Below, one piece after another: positions 1-11,021 of a DNA stretch of 64,000 nucleotides. The notes under the pieces are model-generated. The model ran no database searches. It was not told the origin of the DNA and saw only the letters and a list, made by a program, of their open reading frames with translations. This DNA comes from Mesorhizobium hawassense (lineage in GTDB: Bacteria; Pseudomonadota; Alphaproteobacteria; Rhizobiales; Rhizobiaceae). Location of the stretch: NCBI RefSeq assembly GCF_003289945.1, contig NZ_QMBP01000012.1:156567-220566 (forward strand), given 5' to 3'. Both the position numbers and the translations under genes were made by a program. Every line of letters begins with the position of its first letter. The first letter of the stretch is position 1.

Positions 1-97
1 GCTTCAATCCGGCGTTTCTCCCCTGCCCGATGCTTCAATGGATGCTTATGCACCATCATAGTGCAGCAATCGTGACGATAGTCCAAATGATTGGCTA

Positions 98-120
98 ATC
101 TCCCCCCTTGTGGGGGAGAT
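98..120. terminator. Palindrome downstream of parC
   Basis: The arms ATCTCCCCC and GGGGGAGAT form a 9-bp stem with a short loop just beyond the parC stop. A similar CTCCCC...GGGGGAG hairpin lies near 63505, so this may be a dispersed short palindrome of this genome. It has no clear T tract on the parC strand, so termination is an inference. Confidence 0.45.
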
Positions 121-127
121 CAGCTGA

Positions 128-2383
128 TCACCCAAACTTCCCAGTCCGCGGGAAGCCCTTCGGAACCATGCGGCCGGCGGCGGCGCGGACGCCGATCCAC
201 TCGGCCAGTTCCTCGCGCGACTTGATGAAGGTGCGGTCGGCCGAATCCTGCCAGGAGAGGCCGGTCTCCAACGTGAAGGTTTTCAAGTCCAGCACGCCGC
301 CGTCCTTGTATTTCTGCAAGCGCACGCCCTTGCCGCGCGCCATCTCCGGAATTTCGGCGAGCGGGAAGACCAGCATCTTGCGGTTCTCGCCGACAATGGC
401 GAGATGGTCGCCCGACACCGGAATGCAGCGCTTGGCTTCGTCCGGCGCCTTGACGTTCATCACCTGCTTGCCTTTGCGGGTGTTGGCGACGACCTCTTCC
501 TCCGAAACGACGAAGCCGTTGGCATCGTAAGAAACCAGCAGCAGCTTGCGTTTCGGGTCATGGACGAAGGCAGTGACGATGTCCTGGTCGTTTTCCATGT
601 CGACGATGATACGGATCGGCTCGCCATGGCCGCGCCCGCCCGGCAGCCGGTCGGCGCCGATCGTGTAGAACTTGCCGCCGGTGGTGAAGACCAGGATCTT
701 GTCGGTGGTCTGCGCATGGAAGGCAAGCTTCAGGCCGTCGCCTTCCTTGAAGGCAAGCTGCGAATGGTCGGTCAGGTGACCCTTCATGGCGCGCAGCCAG
801 CCCTTTTCCGACACCACGACGGTGACCGGCTCGCGCTCGATCATGGCATGCGCGATATCGGTCAGATCATGCTCGGGCGCATCGGCGAACTGGGTGCGGC
901 GCTTACCGAGCTCCGTCTCCGGCCCGAACTTGTCGCGGACCTGGGTGACTTCCCACTTGATCGTCGACCATTGCTTGGCGTCGGACGCCAGCAGGGCCTC
1001 GATCTGCTTCTTCTCCTCGGTGAGGCCGTCGAATTCCTTGCGGATCTCGATCTCTTCGAGCTTGCGCAGGGCGCGCAGGCGCATGTTGAGGATGGCTTCG
1101 GCCTGGTTGTCGGTGAGCGACCAGCGGGCCATCATCACCTGCTTGGGCTCATCCTCCTCGCGGATGATCCTGATGACCTCGTCGATGTTGAGATAGGCGA
1201 TCAGGTAGCCGGCAAGGATTTCCAGCCGCTTCTCGATCTCGCCGAGCCGGTATTTCGAGCGGCGGATCAAAACCTCGCGGCGGTGGTCGAGCCACTCCTT
1301 CAGCACGCCCTTCAACGAGAGCACGTTCGGCACCCTGCCGCGCGACAGCACGTTCATATTGAGCGGGAAACGGCTTTCGAGCTCGGTGAGCTTGAACAGC
1401 GATTCCATCAGGATGCCGGGATCGACGGTGCGGCTCTTCGGCACCAAGACGATGCGGATGTCCTCGGCGCTCTCGTCGCGGATGTCCTCGAGCAGCGGCA
1501 GCTTGCGCGCCATCAAAAGCTCGGCGATCTTCTCGATCAGCCTGGCCTTCTGCACGCCGTAAGGAATCTCGGTGACGACGATGCTCCAGGTGCCCCTGCC
1601 CTGGTCTTCCTGCCCCCATTTCGAGCGCACGCGAAAGCCGCCGCGGCCCGTCTCATAGGCTTCGAGGATCGAGGCGCGGCTGTCGACGATGATGCCACCG
1701 GTCGGGAAATCCGGCCCCTGGACGAAATCCATCAGCTTCGCCACCGGCGCTTCCGGATGTTCGATCAGATGCAGCGCGGCGTCGCAAAGCTCGGCCGCGT
1801 TGTGCGGGGGGATGGAGGTGGCCATGCCGACGGCAATGCCGGAGGAGCCGTTGGCAAGCAGGTTCGGGAAGGCGCCGGGGAGAACGGACGGCTCCTCGTC
1901 CTCCTCATTGTAGGTCGGCCGAAAATCGACCGCGTCCTCTGTGATGCCGGCCAGAAGGTCTGTCGCCACCTCGGTCATGCGCGCTTCGGTGTAACGCATG
2001 GCGGCGGCGTTATCGCCGTCGATATTGCCGAAATTGCCCTGGCCGTCGACCAGCGGATAGCGCATCGAGAATTCCTGCGCGAGGCGAACCAGCGCGTCAT
2101 AGATCGACTGGTCGCCATGCGGGTGGAACTTGCCCATCACGTCGCCGACGATGCGGGCGCATTTGGCGAAGCCCTGATCGGGGTTGAGCCTGAGCAGCCG
2201 CATGGCGTGCATGATGCGGCGATGGACCGGCTTCAGTCCGTCGCGCACATCCGGCAAGGCCCGGTGCATGATGGTCGACAGCGCATAGGCAAGGTAGCGC
2301 TTCTCGAGCGCTTCCTTCAGATCGACCGGTTCGATTTTGTCGCCGCCGCCATTGTCATCGGGCGGCAAAAGCCTCTTTCCCAT
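128..2383 (-). CDS. parC: DNA topoisomerase IV subunit A
   Basis: ATP-dependent decatenation of daughter chromosomes, acting as a ParC2-ParE2 complex. The 751-residue protein has the type IIA topoisomerase A-subunit layout: a winged-helix/tower region starting near residue 25, the HPHGD motif at 87-91 and the active-site pair R130-Y131 in AAAMRYTEARM. The C-terminal half carries GyrA-type propeller blades. The positions equivalent to the E. coli quinolone residues S80 and E84 are Q92 and D96, which I recall as usual in alphaproteobacteria and do not read as a resistance change. Length fits ParC rather than GyrA, which is longer and has a GyrA box; none is seen. Product assignment is strong. 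Confidence 0.96.
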   Translation of the reverse strand: MGKRLLPPDDNGGGDKIEPVDLKEALEKRYLAYALSTIMHRALPDVRDGLKPVHRRIMHAMRLLRLNPDQGFAKCARIVGDVMGKFHPHGDQSIYDALVRLAQEFSMRYPLVDGQGNFGNIDGDNAAAMRYTEARMTEVATDLLAGITEDAVDFRPTYNEEDEEPSVLPGAFPNLLANGSSGIAVGMATSIPPHNAAELCDAALHLIEHPEAPVAKLMDFVQGPDFPTGGIIVDSRASILEAYETGRGGFRVRSKWGQEDQGRGTWSIVVTEIPYGVQKARLIEKIAELLMARKLPLLEDIRDESAEDIRIVLVPKSRTVDPGILMESLFKLTELESRFPLNMNVLSRGRVPNVLSLKGVLKEWLDHRREVLIRRSKYRLGEIEKRLEILAGYLIAYLNIDEVIRIIREEDEPKQVMMARWSLTDNQAEAILNMRLRALRKLEEIEIRKEFDGLTEEKKQIEALLASDAKQWSTIKWEVTQVRDKFGPETELGKRRTQFADAPEHDLTDIAHAMIEREPVTVVVSEKGWLRAMKGHLTDHSQLAFKEGDGLKLAFHAQTTDKILVFTTGGKFYTIGADRLPGGRGHGEPIRIIVDMENDQDIVTAFVHDPKRKLLLVSYDANGFVVSEEEVVANTRKGKQVMNVKAPDEAKRCIPVSGDHLAIVGENRKMLVFPLAEIPEMARGKGVRLQKYKDGGVLDLKTFTLETGLSWQDSADRTFIKSREELAEWIGVRAAAGRMVPKGFPRTGKFG

Positions 2384-2796
2384 GGATTTGGACTAGCCGA
2401 GCGGATGATTCGCGGCAAGCGCCGCGTGACCATCGGCGCATTCGTCGCGGCGGCGAACGCGCAACCCGCGGTGTGAAGGATTTCACGGAAGTGCTAAGCC
2501 GGCGGCTGCACTTTGCCGCCGATCTGCAACAGGCGGCGGCGGGATCATTACGCCGGCCAACATCAATCTGTTACATGCGGGTTCTATCTGGCATGCAACG
2601 CGCTGGCGGAGGGGCCGCGGTCTTCATGACATATTCACCGCATCGAGAAATGGCTGCCGGCCGGCGTTTGCTTTTCATCGCGATTTTCGACAAATGGGCC
2701 GGGAAATGCCTTTTTCCCGTCCCGTTCGTCTCGGAATGGTGACGGAGCAGGTTTCAGAACAAATTCATCATAGCCAATCAGGACAGGGAACTCGCC
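2384..2796. other. Intergenic region upstream of parC and the secreted protein
   Basis: About 410 bases separate the divergently transcribed parC and the secreted-protein gene. I see no convincing gene; a rightward reading frame at 2473-2742 has no family resemblance. The sequence just before 2797 contains a purine-rich CAGGACAGGGA that can serve as ribosome binding site. Promoters for both genes presumably lie here, but I cannot place them. Confidence 0.4.
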
Positions 2797-3987
2797 ATGA
2801 CAATCCAACGCTCAACGCTCAAGAAACTGGCCTTTTCGACCTTTCTGCTGACCCTGCCACTCAACGCTGCCTTCGCCGCCGATCCGGCGGTGGCCGGGCG
2901 CGTCAAGTCCATGCTCGCTGCCCAAGGCGTCGACATTTCCTGGACCGGCGTCTCCGGCGACGATTCGAACGCCGTGCTGCAGGGCGTGTCCATCAAGCCG
3001 GCGGCCGAGAAGGAAGCGCTGCCGATCGGCGACGTGAAGCTGGAAGGGGTCACGGAGGCCAATGGCGGCTATGAGATCGCCACGGTCTCGACCTCGGCTT
3101 TCGAACACAGCAAGGACGGCGTGACGCTCGATCTCAGCCCGCTGGTCATCCACGACATGAAGGTTCCGGCGGAGGGCGGCGCCGACCCTCTCGGCTCGCT
3201 GATGATGTACAAGTCGGCCGAGCTGTCCAACATGACGGTCAAAGTCGGCGACAAGACGGCCTTTTCGATGGACGGGCTCAATGTGCAAATCACCCCGCCG
3301 GCCGACGGCAAGGCGATGGACTTCACCGCCAACACCGAGAAATTCACCGCCGACCTGTCGCTGGTCGACGACCCCAAGTCGAAGGAAGCGATCGAGGCGC
3401 TCGGCTACCAGAACATCTCCGGCAATATCGACATGGCCGGTACCTGGCAGCCTAGCGACGGCAAGATGGAGCTGTCGAAATACGACATCTCGGTCGAGAA
3501 TGCCGGCACGCTCGGCATGACCTTCGACCTCGGCGGCTACACGGTCGACTTCATCAAGTCGATGCAGGCGATGCAGAAGCAGCTTGCCGCGCAGCCGGAA
3601 GGCGCCGACAACTCGGCCCAGGGCATGGCTATGCTCGGCCTGTTGCAGCAGCTTTCCTTCAACGGCGCCTCGATCCGCTACCAGGACGATTCGCTGACCG
3701 GCAAGATCCTGGACTATGTCGGCAAGCAGCAGGGAATGTCGGGCAAGGACGTCGCCAACCAGGCCAAGGCGATCGTGCCGTTCGGCATGGCGCAGCTCAA
3801 CAATCCCGAGCTGACGGCGGAAGTCTCCTCGGCGGTCAACACCTTCCTCGACGATCCGAAGAGCCTGGAAATCTCGGCCGAACCGCCGTCGTCGGTGCCG
3901 TTCGCGCTGATCATGGCCGGCGCCATGTCCAACCCGCTCGACCTGCCCAAGACGCTCGGCGTCAAGGTCAAGGCGAACCAGGACTAA
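2797..3987 (+). CDS. Secreted hypothetical protein, 396 residues
   Basis: Function unknown. Residues 1-28 form a Sec signal peptide: basic start, hydrophobic core, cleavage after AFA near residue 27. The mature part is acidic, rich in G, D, K and beta-type stretches, without cysteines or transmembrane segments, so a periplasmic or exported soluble protein is likely. I recall similar proteins of this size as conserved hypotheticals in Mesorhizobium. The start is supported by a purine-rich site about 10 bases upstream, and a strong hairpin terminator follows at 4024. It is a single-gene unit between parC and a LysR gene. Confidence 0.85.
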   Translation: MTIQRSTLKKLAFSTFLLTLPLNAAFAADPAVAGRVKSMLAAQGVDISWTGVSGDDSNAVLQGVSIKPAAEKEALPIGDVKLEGVTEANGGYEIATVSTSAFEHSKDGVTLDLSPLVIHDMKVPAEGGADPLGSLMMYKSAELSNMTVKVGDKTAFSMDGLNVQITPPADGKAMDFTANTEKFTADLSLVDDPKSKEAIEALGYQNISGNIDMAGTWQPSDGKMELSKYDISVENAGTLGMTFDLGGYTVDFIKSMQAMQKQLAAQPEGADNSAQGMAMLGLLQQLSFNGASIRYQDDSLTGKILDYVGKQQGMSGKDVANQAKAIVPFGMAQLNNPELTAEVSSAVNTFLDDPKSLEISAEPPSSVPFALIMAGAMSNPLDLPKTLGVKVKANQD

Positions 3988-4023
3988 TCGGCGGCGCTTG
4001 GCGCACGTCAAGCACTATGCAGC

Positions 4024-4055
4024 GGCGGTTCGGATCATCCGGACCGCCGTTTTTC
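4024..4055. terminator. Rho-independent terminator
   Basis: GGCGGTTCGG pairs with CCGGACCGCC across a 5-base loop, with one G-T pair, and is followed by TTTTT. It lies 36 bases after the secreted-protein stop and 7 bases before the end of the convergent LysR gene. It should end the rightward transcript and may act in both directions. Confidence 0.85.
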
Positions 4056-4061
4056 GTAGGA

Positions 4062-4970
4062 TCAGGGCCTGACCTCCTCGACGAGGAGATCGACAAATTG
4101 CCTCACGCGAGGTTCCAGAAGCCGCTTGTCTGGATAGATCGCCACGATCTTCACCTCTTCGGTCTGCAGTTCGGGCAACAGATGCCGCAGCCGCCCAGCC
4201 GCCAAATCGCTCGCGATCAGAAACTCAGGAAGTAAAGCAATGCCGAGGCCCGCGATGGCGGCATCCCGGATCGCTTCGGCACTATCCAAACGTACCCGGC
4301 TACGACCGCCGGCCTTGGCCCAGCCCCCTCCTTCGCGACGAAAGCGCCAGCTTTGCCTGTTGCCGCGGCTGCTGAAGATCAGACAGTCGTGAGTATCCAA
4401 GGCGTCGACATCGAAAGGCTCGCCGCGCTCGGCAACGTAGGATGGCGAGGCGCAGAGTATTGCCCTGTAACGGGCGACCACCCGTGACACCAATCTCGTA
4501 TCCGACGGTGCCGCCCCGATCCGCACCGCAAGGTCGAACCCCTCCTCGATAATGTCGGCCACGCGGTCCGTGAAGCTCACCTCGACCTGGATCTCCGGCC
4601 AAGTCGCCAAATATTTCTGGATCACGGGGAGCACGATGAGCTTGCCGAAGGCATCAGGAACAGTGAGGCGCAGCACGCCTCGAGGCCTGCCACCGCGCCG
4701 AGCCACGCTGGCCTCGGCTTCGTCGACCGAGGCAACAACCTCCAGGCCACGGCGATAGAAAGTCTCGCCTTCCTCGGTGAGACTGAGCGTCCTGGTGTTG
4801 CGATTGAAGAGGCGTGTGCCAAGCCTGTCTTCCAGCCGGCCGATGGCCTTCCCCGCCGCCGAACGCGAGAGGCCCATCGCAAGCCCGCCCGCGACGAAAC
4901 TTCCCGCATCGGCGACGGCCATGAAGATCATGATGTCGTTCAGATTTGCACGCGACACAATGCGCTCCAT
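4062..4970 (-). CDS. LysR-family transcriptional regulator
   Basis: DNA-binding regulator with an N-terminal winged helix (about residues 8-66; pattern MAVADAGSFVAGG...GRLEDRLGTRLFNR) and a C-terminal periplasmic-binding-like effector domain (about 95-295), 302 residues in total, normal for the family. The reading frame continues upstream, but I chose ATG at 4970 because homologues start shortly before the HTH; the extra 64 residues upstream look non-coding. It is divergent from the RidA-like gene at 5263, so it probably controls that gene and itself from the shared region 4971-5262. The effector is unknown. Confidence 0.9.
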   Translation of the reverse strand: MERIVSRANLNDIMIFMAVADAGSFVAGGLAMGLSRSAAGKAIGRLEDRLGTRLFNRNTRTLSLTEEGETFYRRGLEVVASVDEAEASVARRGGRPRGVLRLTVPDAFGKLIVLPVIQKYLATWPEIQVEVSFTDRVADIIEEGFDLAVRIGAAPSDTRLVSRVVARYRAILCASPSYVAERGEPFDVDALDTHDCLIFSSRGNRQSWRFRREGGGWAKAGGRSRVRLDSAEAIRDAAIAGLGIALLPEFLIASDLAAGRLRHLLPELQTEEVKIVAIYPDKRLLEPRVRQFVDLLVEEVRP

Positions 4971-5262
4971 CGGCTTGGCGGCGGCAGAACTGTCGGGCAG
5001 CCCAATACACCATACTAGGGCGTCCGTCTGAGGCAATCGACTGCCTGCCTCGAACGGAGCTCGGCGGCAGCGCACGCGTCTGCCGTGTCGCTTCTGTGTC
5101 GACGTCCGTTCGTCAATCAATCGGCTATAGCCACCCAACGCAGCGGAACCGGCCAGGGCCATCGGATGCCCACTGCATGCCAGCTCGATGGGTCAGCCGG
5201 CGAAACTTGCTGACGGGCGAATTTACCCAAGACTTTCAACAACAACCGGAAAGGACGACCAC

Positions 5263-5658
5263 ATGACTTCCAACGGCAAAACCTACAATCACGGTGTTCC
5301 CTGGGAGGAAGCCTTCGGCGTCACCCAGGGCCACAGAGCCGATGGCACCATCTATGTCTCGGGACAATTCTCCCATGACATGAACGGCGAATTCGTCGGC
5401 GAAGGCAATTTCGAAACCCAGGTGCGGCAGACGCTGGAGAATCTGGATCGCGTGCTGACCGGGTTCGGCGCCACCAAGGCAAACCTTGCCGAACTGGTCT
5501 GCTATCTGACGAACCCAAAGGAAGATTTTGAGGCGTTCGTCGCTCTATACAAGGAGTATGTCGGGCCACACCGCCCCGCCGCGACGCTCCTCGGCGTTTC
5601 GGGCTTGGCATTCCCGCAGCAATTGGTTGAAATCCGAGCGGTTGCCCACGCGCTCTGA
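5263..5658 (+). CDS. RidA family protein (YjgF/YER057c/UK114)
   Basis: Probable enamine/imine deaminase-type protein of 131 residues, the usual RidA length. The pattern DGTIYVSGQFSHD, the central QTLENLDRVL and the C-terminal PRPAATLLGV-like segment (HRPAATLLGVSGLAFP) match the family; the final LVEIRAVAHA is also typical. ATG at 5263 is preceded by GGAAAGGA at proper spacing, so the in-frame start at 5188 is rejected. The arginine used by canonical RidA for catalysis is not clearly placed here, so it may be a non-archetypal subfamily. It is divergent from, and probably regulated by, the LysR gene. Confidence 0.9.
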   Translation: MTSNGKTYNHGVPWEEAFGVTQGHRADGTIYVSGQFSHDMNGEFVGEGNFETQVRQTLENLDRVLTGFGATKANLAELVCYLTNPKEDFEAFVALYKEYVGPHRPAATLLGVSGLAFPQQLVEIRAVAHAL

Positions 5659-5731
5659 ACCAGTCCTTGACAAGGGCGCCGGGAGCGATCGCCAGCTGTC
5701 GATCGCTCCTGAGCGAAGACTGCACGGCGTA

Positions 5732-6694
5732 TCAGTTCGGCTTCGGCCAGCCCTTCCAGACCATGTAGACGTTCGCCCGCTGGTAGTGCGTATCCGCCCG
5801 TGCCGCCGGCTGATGCTGGAAGCCCACGCTCTCATACATGCGGATGGCCGGGGCGAGCTTGGTGTTGGTTTCGAGAAACAGCGTGTCGCGGTCCAGCCGC
5901 TCGAACGCGCGGATGGCATGCTCAAGCAAGAGCCGCCCGATCCCCAGCCCTCGCGCCGCGGGATCGACCGCCATCTTGGTGAGTTCGACCTCGTTTTCGC
6001 CTGCCAGCAAAAGCGCACAAGTGCCGACGACTTCCTCGCCATGCAAGGCAAAGTAGATGATGCCACCCCGTTCCAGTATGTGCTTTTCCGGCGCGGAGAG
6101 GACGGCGTGATCGCCCTCTTCGATATAGAAGTACCGCTTCAGCCACTCGGCATTCAGCCGGTAGAAGTGGTCCCGCAGCGACGGCTTGAACGGCACGATC
6201 TCGATTGCACCGGCGCCCAATCTGCGCGCTCGCTCGCTGACCGCAGCGGCCATCGTGTCGTCGAGCATTCGCTCCAGCCCTCCGATGGCCGACACCAGGT
6301 CGATCCCGCCTGCCTGGCACCGCGCATCCAGTTCGTCCCGCAGGGCGCGCCACAAAGGTTTGGCCCTGCGCAATGCGGCCTCCGCCTTGTCCGTCAGCGC
6401 CAACTCGCGCACCCGGCGATCATCCTTGCCCGGCACCGATATCAGCCAGTCATCCTTGGTCAGCCGTGACGCGAGCTGGCTTATCGACGAATGGGTGAGC
6501 CCCGCCGCCTTGGCCAAATCACCGACCGACTGCGGCCCGCGGTCGTGAATGGTCCTGAGCACCGGAAACCACCTCGCCTCGAGGCCGATGCCGTGCGCGG
6601 CGTAGACCTCATCGGCCATCGCGTAGAGTTGTTCACTCGCTGCCCGCAGCCTGCTTCCAAGCGCCAGAATGCCGACCTCCGCCAGATAGGTCAT
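5732..6694 (-). CDS. MarR-type regulator fused to GNAT acetyltransferase
   Basis: A two-domain protein of about 320 residues. The N-terminal 145 residues are a MarR winged helix (DLAKAAGLTHSSISQLASRL as recognition region, then DDRRVRELALT as the wing). The C-terminal 160 residues are a GNAT domain with the acetyl-CoA loop AVDPAARGLGIGRLLLEHAI and a final GFQH...Y strand. Such fusions are common in alphaproteobacteria; substrate unknown. I prefer ATG at 6694 because GGAG lies 6 bases before it, rather than ATG at 6712. An inverted repeat at 6713-6732 may be its autoregulatory site. Confidence 0.88.
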   Translation of the reverse strand: MTYLAEVGILALGSRLRAASEQLYAMADEVYAAHGIGLEARWFPVLRTIHDRGPQSVGDLAKAAGLTHSSISQLASRLTKDDWLISVPGKDDRRVRELALTDKAEAALRRAKPLWRALRDELDARCQAGGIDLVSAIGGLERMLDDTMAAAVSERARRLGAGAIEIVPFKPSLRDHFYRLNAEWLKRYFYIEEGDHAVLSAPEKHILERGGIIYFALHGEEVVGTCALLLAGENEVELTKMAVDPAARGLGIGRLLLEHAIRAFERLDRDTLFLETNTKLAPAIRMYESVGFQHQPAARADTHYQRANVYMVWKGWPKPN

Positions 6695-6712
6695 GACCAT
6701 CTCCGTTGGCAT

Positions 6713-6732
6713 TTATGTAATGCCTAACATAA
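6713..6732. promoter_or_regulatory. Candidate MarR-type operator
   Basis: The perfect inverted repeat TTATGT-N8-ACATAA lies immediately upstream of the MarR-GNAT gene. Length, A/T-rich arms and position match MarR autoregulatory operators. No binding evidence exists; this is inference from symmetry and context. Confidence 0.45.
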
Positions 6733-6842
6733 TTGATCGTAACAAATTTGGCAACCAGCGCCCGCCTGCGCGGGCAGGCCTAAGGAATGCCTGTCCGTAA
6801 AAATCAATTCATGGAGAATAAAGAAAGGCTTGGCTCTGAGTC

Positions 6843-8639
<1,797 letters not shown>

Positions 8640-8752
8640 GGGTAAAGTCCGGAAAATTGCGGGCATCAGCCCGGCTCGAAAATTGGCGCGAAAAGCGCAT
8701 GAGAGGCCGGCTTTGTCAAGGCAACCGCTCACACAGGCGCCGCTTTCGCCGT

Positions 8753-9511
8753 TCAGGCAAAATGGATTTGCGCACCCTGGCTTTGGAAATCGGCGAGCGT
8801 GGCGGCAGGCGCGGTCTTTTCCACCACGAGATGGCGGATCGCATCCGCTCCCGCCACGCGATACGGCGCCGCGGTGGCAAGCTTGTCGTCGGTGACGGCA
8901 ATGACGATGCCGGCGCTGTTTTTCACCATGGCGCGTTTGACCTCGGCTTCGGCCGAATCGAATGCGGTGACGCCGCGCGCGACATCCAGCCCGCAGGACC
9001 CGAGAAAGAACAGATCGGCGCCGAGCTGCGCCACGGCGGCGAGCGTGTCGGCGCCGACGCAGGTGCCGAGATCGGGCACATAGCGGCCGCCGAGCACGAT
9101 CAACTCGACCAGCGGAAGGTCCGCGAGCGCCGAGGCGACGCCCAGCGAATTGGTGGCGACCGTCAGTTGGATGTCGCGCGGGATCGCCCTGGCGATCGCT
9201 TCGTTGGTCGTGCCGCCGTCGATGAACAGCGATTGCCCGGCCACGAGCAGCCCTACCGCCGCCTTTGCCAGGCGCGTCTTTTCCTCCACCGCATGACGGC
9301 TGCGCTGGCTGAGCGTCGCGGCCGCAAAGGGCGCCGAGGCGACCGCGCCGCCATAGACGCGGCGCAACTGCCCGGCTTTGGCCAGTTCCCTGAGATCGCG
9401 CCGCACCGTGTCTTCCGAGACGCCGAAACGGCTGGCGAGCTCGCCGGCCAGCACCCTTCCGTCCGCCGCAAGCTGGTCGCGAATGAGTTGGTGGCGTTCT
9501 TCGGTGAGCAT
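8753..9511 (-). CDS. DeoR-family transcriptional regulator
   Basis: 252-residue regulator with the DeoR helix-turn-helix at residues 18-50 (VLAGELASRFGVSEDTVRRD) and a sugar-phosphate-sensing C-terminal domain (FIDGGTTNEAIARAIP; later VLGGRYVPDLGTCVG). Members usually repress sugar-phosphate or polyol operons and are released by a phosphorylated sugar. AGGA six bases before ATG supports the start. It is divergent from the MFS gene at 9626, which is its most likely target; a clear inverted repeat at 9540-9564 is a candidate operator. Confidence 0.92.
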   Translation of the reverse strand: MLTEERHQLIRDQLAADGRVLAGELASRFGVSEDTVRRDLRELAKAGQLRRVYGGAVASAPFAAATLSQRSRHAVEEKTRLAKAAVGLLVAGQSLFIDGGTTNEAIARAIPRDIQLTVATNSLGVASALADLPLVELIVLGGRYVPDLGTCVGADTLAAVAQLGADLFFLGSCGLDVARGVTAFDSAEAEVKRAMVKNSAGIVIAVTDDKLATAAPYRVAGADAIRHLVVEKTAPAATLADFQSQGAQIHFA

Positions 9512-9539
9512 GCACGATCCTATTTATTTGTGCACGTTA

Positions 9540-9564
9540 TTGCATGATTTGCCTGTTCATGCAA
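9540..9564. promoter_or_regulatory. Candidate DeoR operator
   Basis: TTGCATGA and TCATGCAA form a perfect 8-bp inverted repeat around a 9-base spacer, between the DeoR regulator and the divergent MFS gene. Placement in the shared promoter region suggests the regulator binds here. Inferred from symmetry only. Confidence 0.45.
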
Positions 9565-9625
9565 GAAAGAGTCGACCGGCGACCCGAGAGCCGCCCGCCG
9601 AAATCTCCTTGTTGGATTGTCCGTG

Positions 9626-10852
9626 ATGACCTTTGGCCTGAAACTCGCTCCGCAGCACCGCGTCTATGCCGGCTTCGCGATCTATTCCTTTGCCATGGGC
9701 AACATCTTTCCGCGCCTGCCCGACATCAAGCATGCCATGCGGATCGAGGACGGCACGCTCGGCCTCGCCCTGATCGGCACGCCGATCGGCACTCTGATCG
9801 CGCTGACGTTGGCGACGCCGATCCTGGAGCGCATCGGCTTTCGCCGCGCGCTACTTTGGCTGGTGCCGCTGCTTGCGATCGCCTATGCCGTGGCGGTGCA
9901 TGCGCCCGGCCCGGCCGCTCTGTTCCTGATGCTGCTGCCGGTCGGCCTGATGATCGGCAGCATCGAAATCATCTTGAACGTCGAGGCCGACAGGACCGAG
10001 TTTCTGCTCAAGCGCCGCATCATGAACCGGGCGCATTCGTTCTGGAGCATCGGCTTCTTCGGTGCAGGGCTGTTCGGCGGCGCGCTGGCACATCTCGGCC
10101 TGTCGCCGCAATTGCATCTGGTGCTGGTGGCGCCAATGGTGGCGGTTGCGATGGCATTGTTCCTCGGCGGCTTCGAACCGGCACCGGCGCGTTTCGCCGC
10201 GACCGCCGACAAGGCGCCGATGTTCGCGCGACCGACGCTGCCGATTCTCATCCTCGTCGCGGTGACGCTGTCGGCAATGCTGATGGAAGGCGCCAGCATG
10301 GACTGGTCGGCGATCTATATGCGCACCGTGTTCGAATCAGGCCCGTTCGTCGCCGGAATCACCGTGGCGCTGTTCGCCTTCTCGCAGGCGACGACACGCT
10401 TCTTCGCCGACAGCTTCGTCGACCGTCATTCGCCGAGCGGCGTGGCGCGCGTGCTGTTGGCGACGATGGCGGCCGGCGTGGTCATCGTCTTCTTCTCGCC
10501 CCTGCCCTTCGTCTCGATGCTGGGCTTTGCGCTCATGGGCATCGGCTGCAGCGCCATCTTTCCGCTGGCGATTTCGGCGGCCGCCCAGATGACGGATCGC
10601 TCCGCAGCGATCAACGTCGCCGCGCTGTCGCAGATCTCCTTCGTCGCATTCCTGCTCGGACCGCCGCTGCTCGGCTTCGTCTCGGACCACTGGGGCATCC
10701 GCTCGGCCTATGGCATCGGCATACCGTTCATCGTGCTCAGCCTGGCGGCCGCGGGCGCACTCGGCCGGCGGCCTTCGTCGAATACCGTGGCGGACGGCGC
10801 GGGATCCGGCTCGAGTGGAGAGAGGGTCCCGGCGCGAGCCTATGAGGCATGA
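9626..10852 (+). CDS. MFS transporter
   Basis: Inner-membrane permease of 408 residues with about 12 hydrophobic segments in two halves of six. The N-terminal pattern FAIYSFAMGNIFPRLPDIKH and the following TPIGTLIALTL segment fit the YbjJ-like group of sugar/drug MFS proteins. ATG at 9626 is preferred; an in-frame TTG lies nine bases upstream. It is divergent from the DeoR regulator, which suggests a sugar or sugar-acid substrate under DeoR control; the substrate is not readable from sequence. Confidence 0.88.
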   Translation: MTFGLKLAPQHRVYAGFAIYSFAMGNIFPRLPDIKHAMRIEDGTLGLALIGTPIGTLIALTLATPILERIGFRRALLWLVPLLAIAYAVAVHAPGPAALFLMLLPVGLMIGSIEIILNVEADRTEFLLKRRIMNRAHSFWSIGFFGAGLFGGALAHLGLSPQLHLVLVAPMVAVAMALFLGGFEPAPARFAATADKAPMFARPTLPILILVAVTLSAMLMEGASMDWSAIYMRTVFESGPFVAGITVALFAFSQATTRFFADSFVDRHSPSGVARVLLATMAAGVVIVFFSPLPFVSMLGFALMGIGCSAIFPLAISAAAQMTDRSAAINVAALSQISFVAFLLGPPLLGFVSDHWGIRSAYGIGIPFIVLSLAAAGALGRRPSSNTVADGAGSGSSGERVPARAYEA

Positions 10853-11021
10853 ACGGCTCGCGGAGCAGCGCCGCTTAGCGGAGCGGGCCGGGGCGCCGGC
10901 GCTCGGCGTAATTCTGCACCGAGAATCCGATGATCGAGCCATCGCTTACGCTGCGGCGGCTTGACGAAAGCGCGCGCGGCTGAAATTGAAAGAGGCCTCA
11001 TACTGTGCCAAAAGCGATTTG

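Noticed and set aside
404..2476. Long plus-strand frame (690 codons) opposite parC
   Set aside because: It is antisense to an unmistakable parC gene, has no family motifs and the composition of a high-GC shadow frame.
9617..9625. TTG at 9617 as start of the MFS gene
   Set aside because: The ATG at 9626 fits the family N-terminus, and no ribosome binding site favours the TTG.
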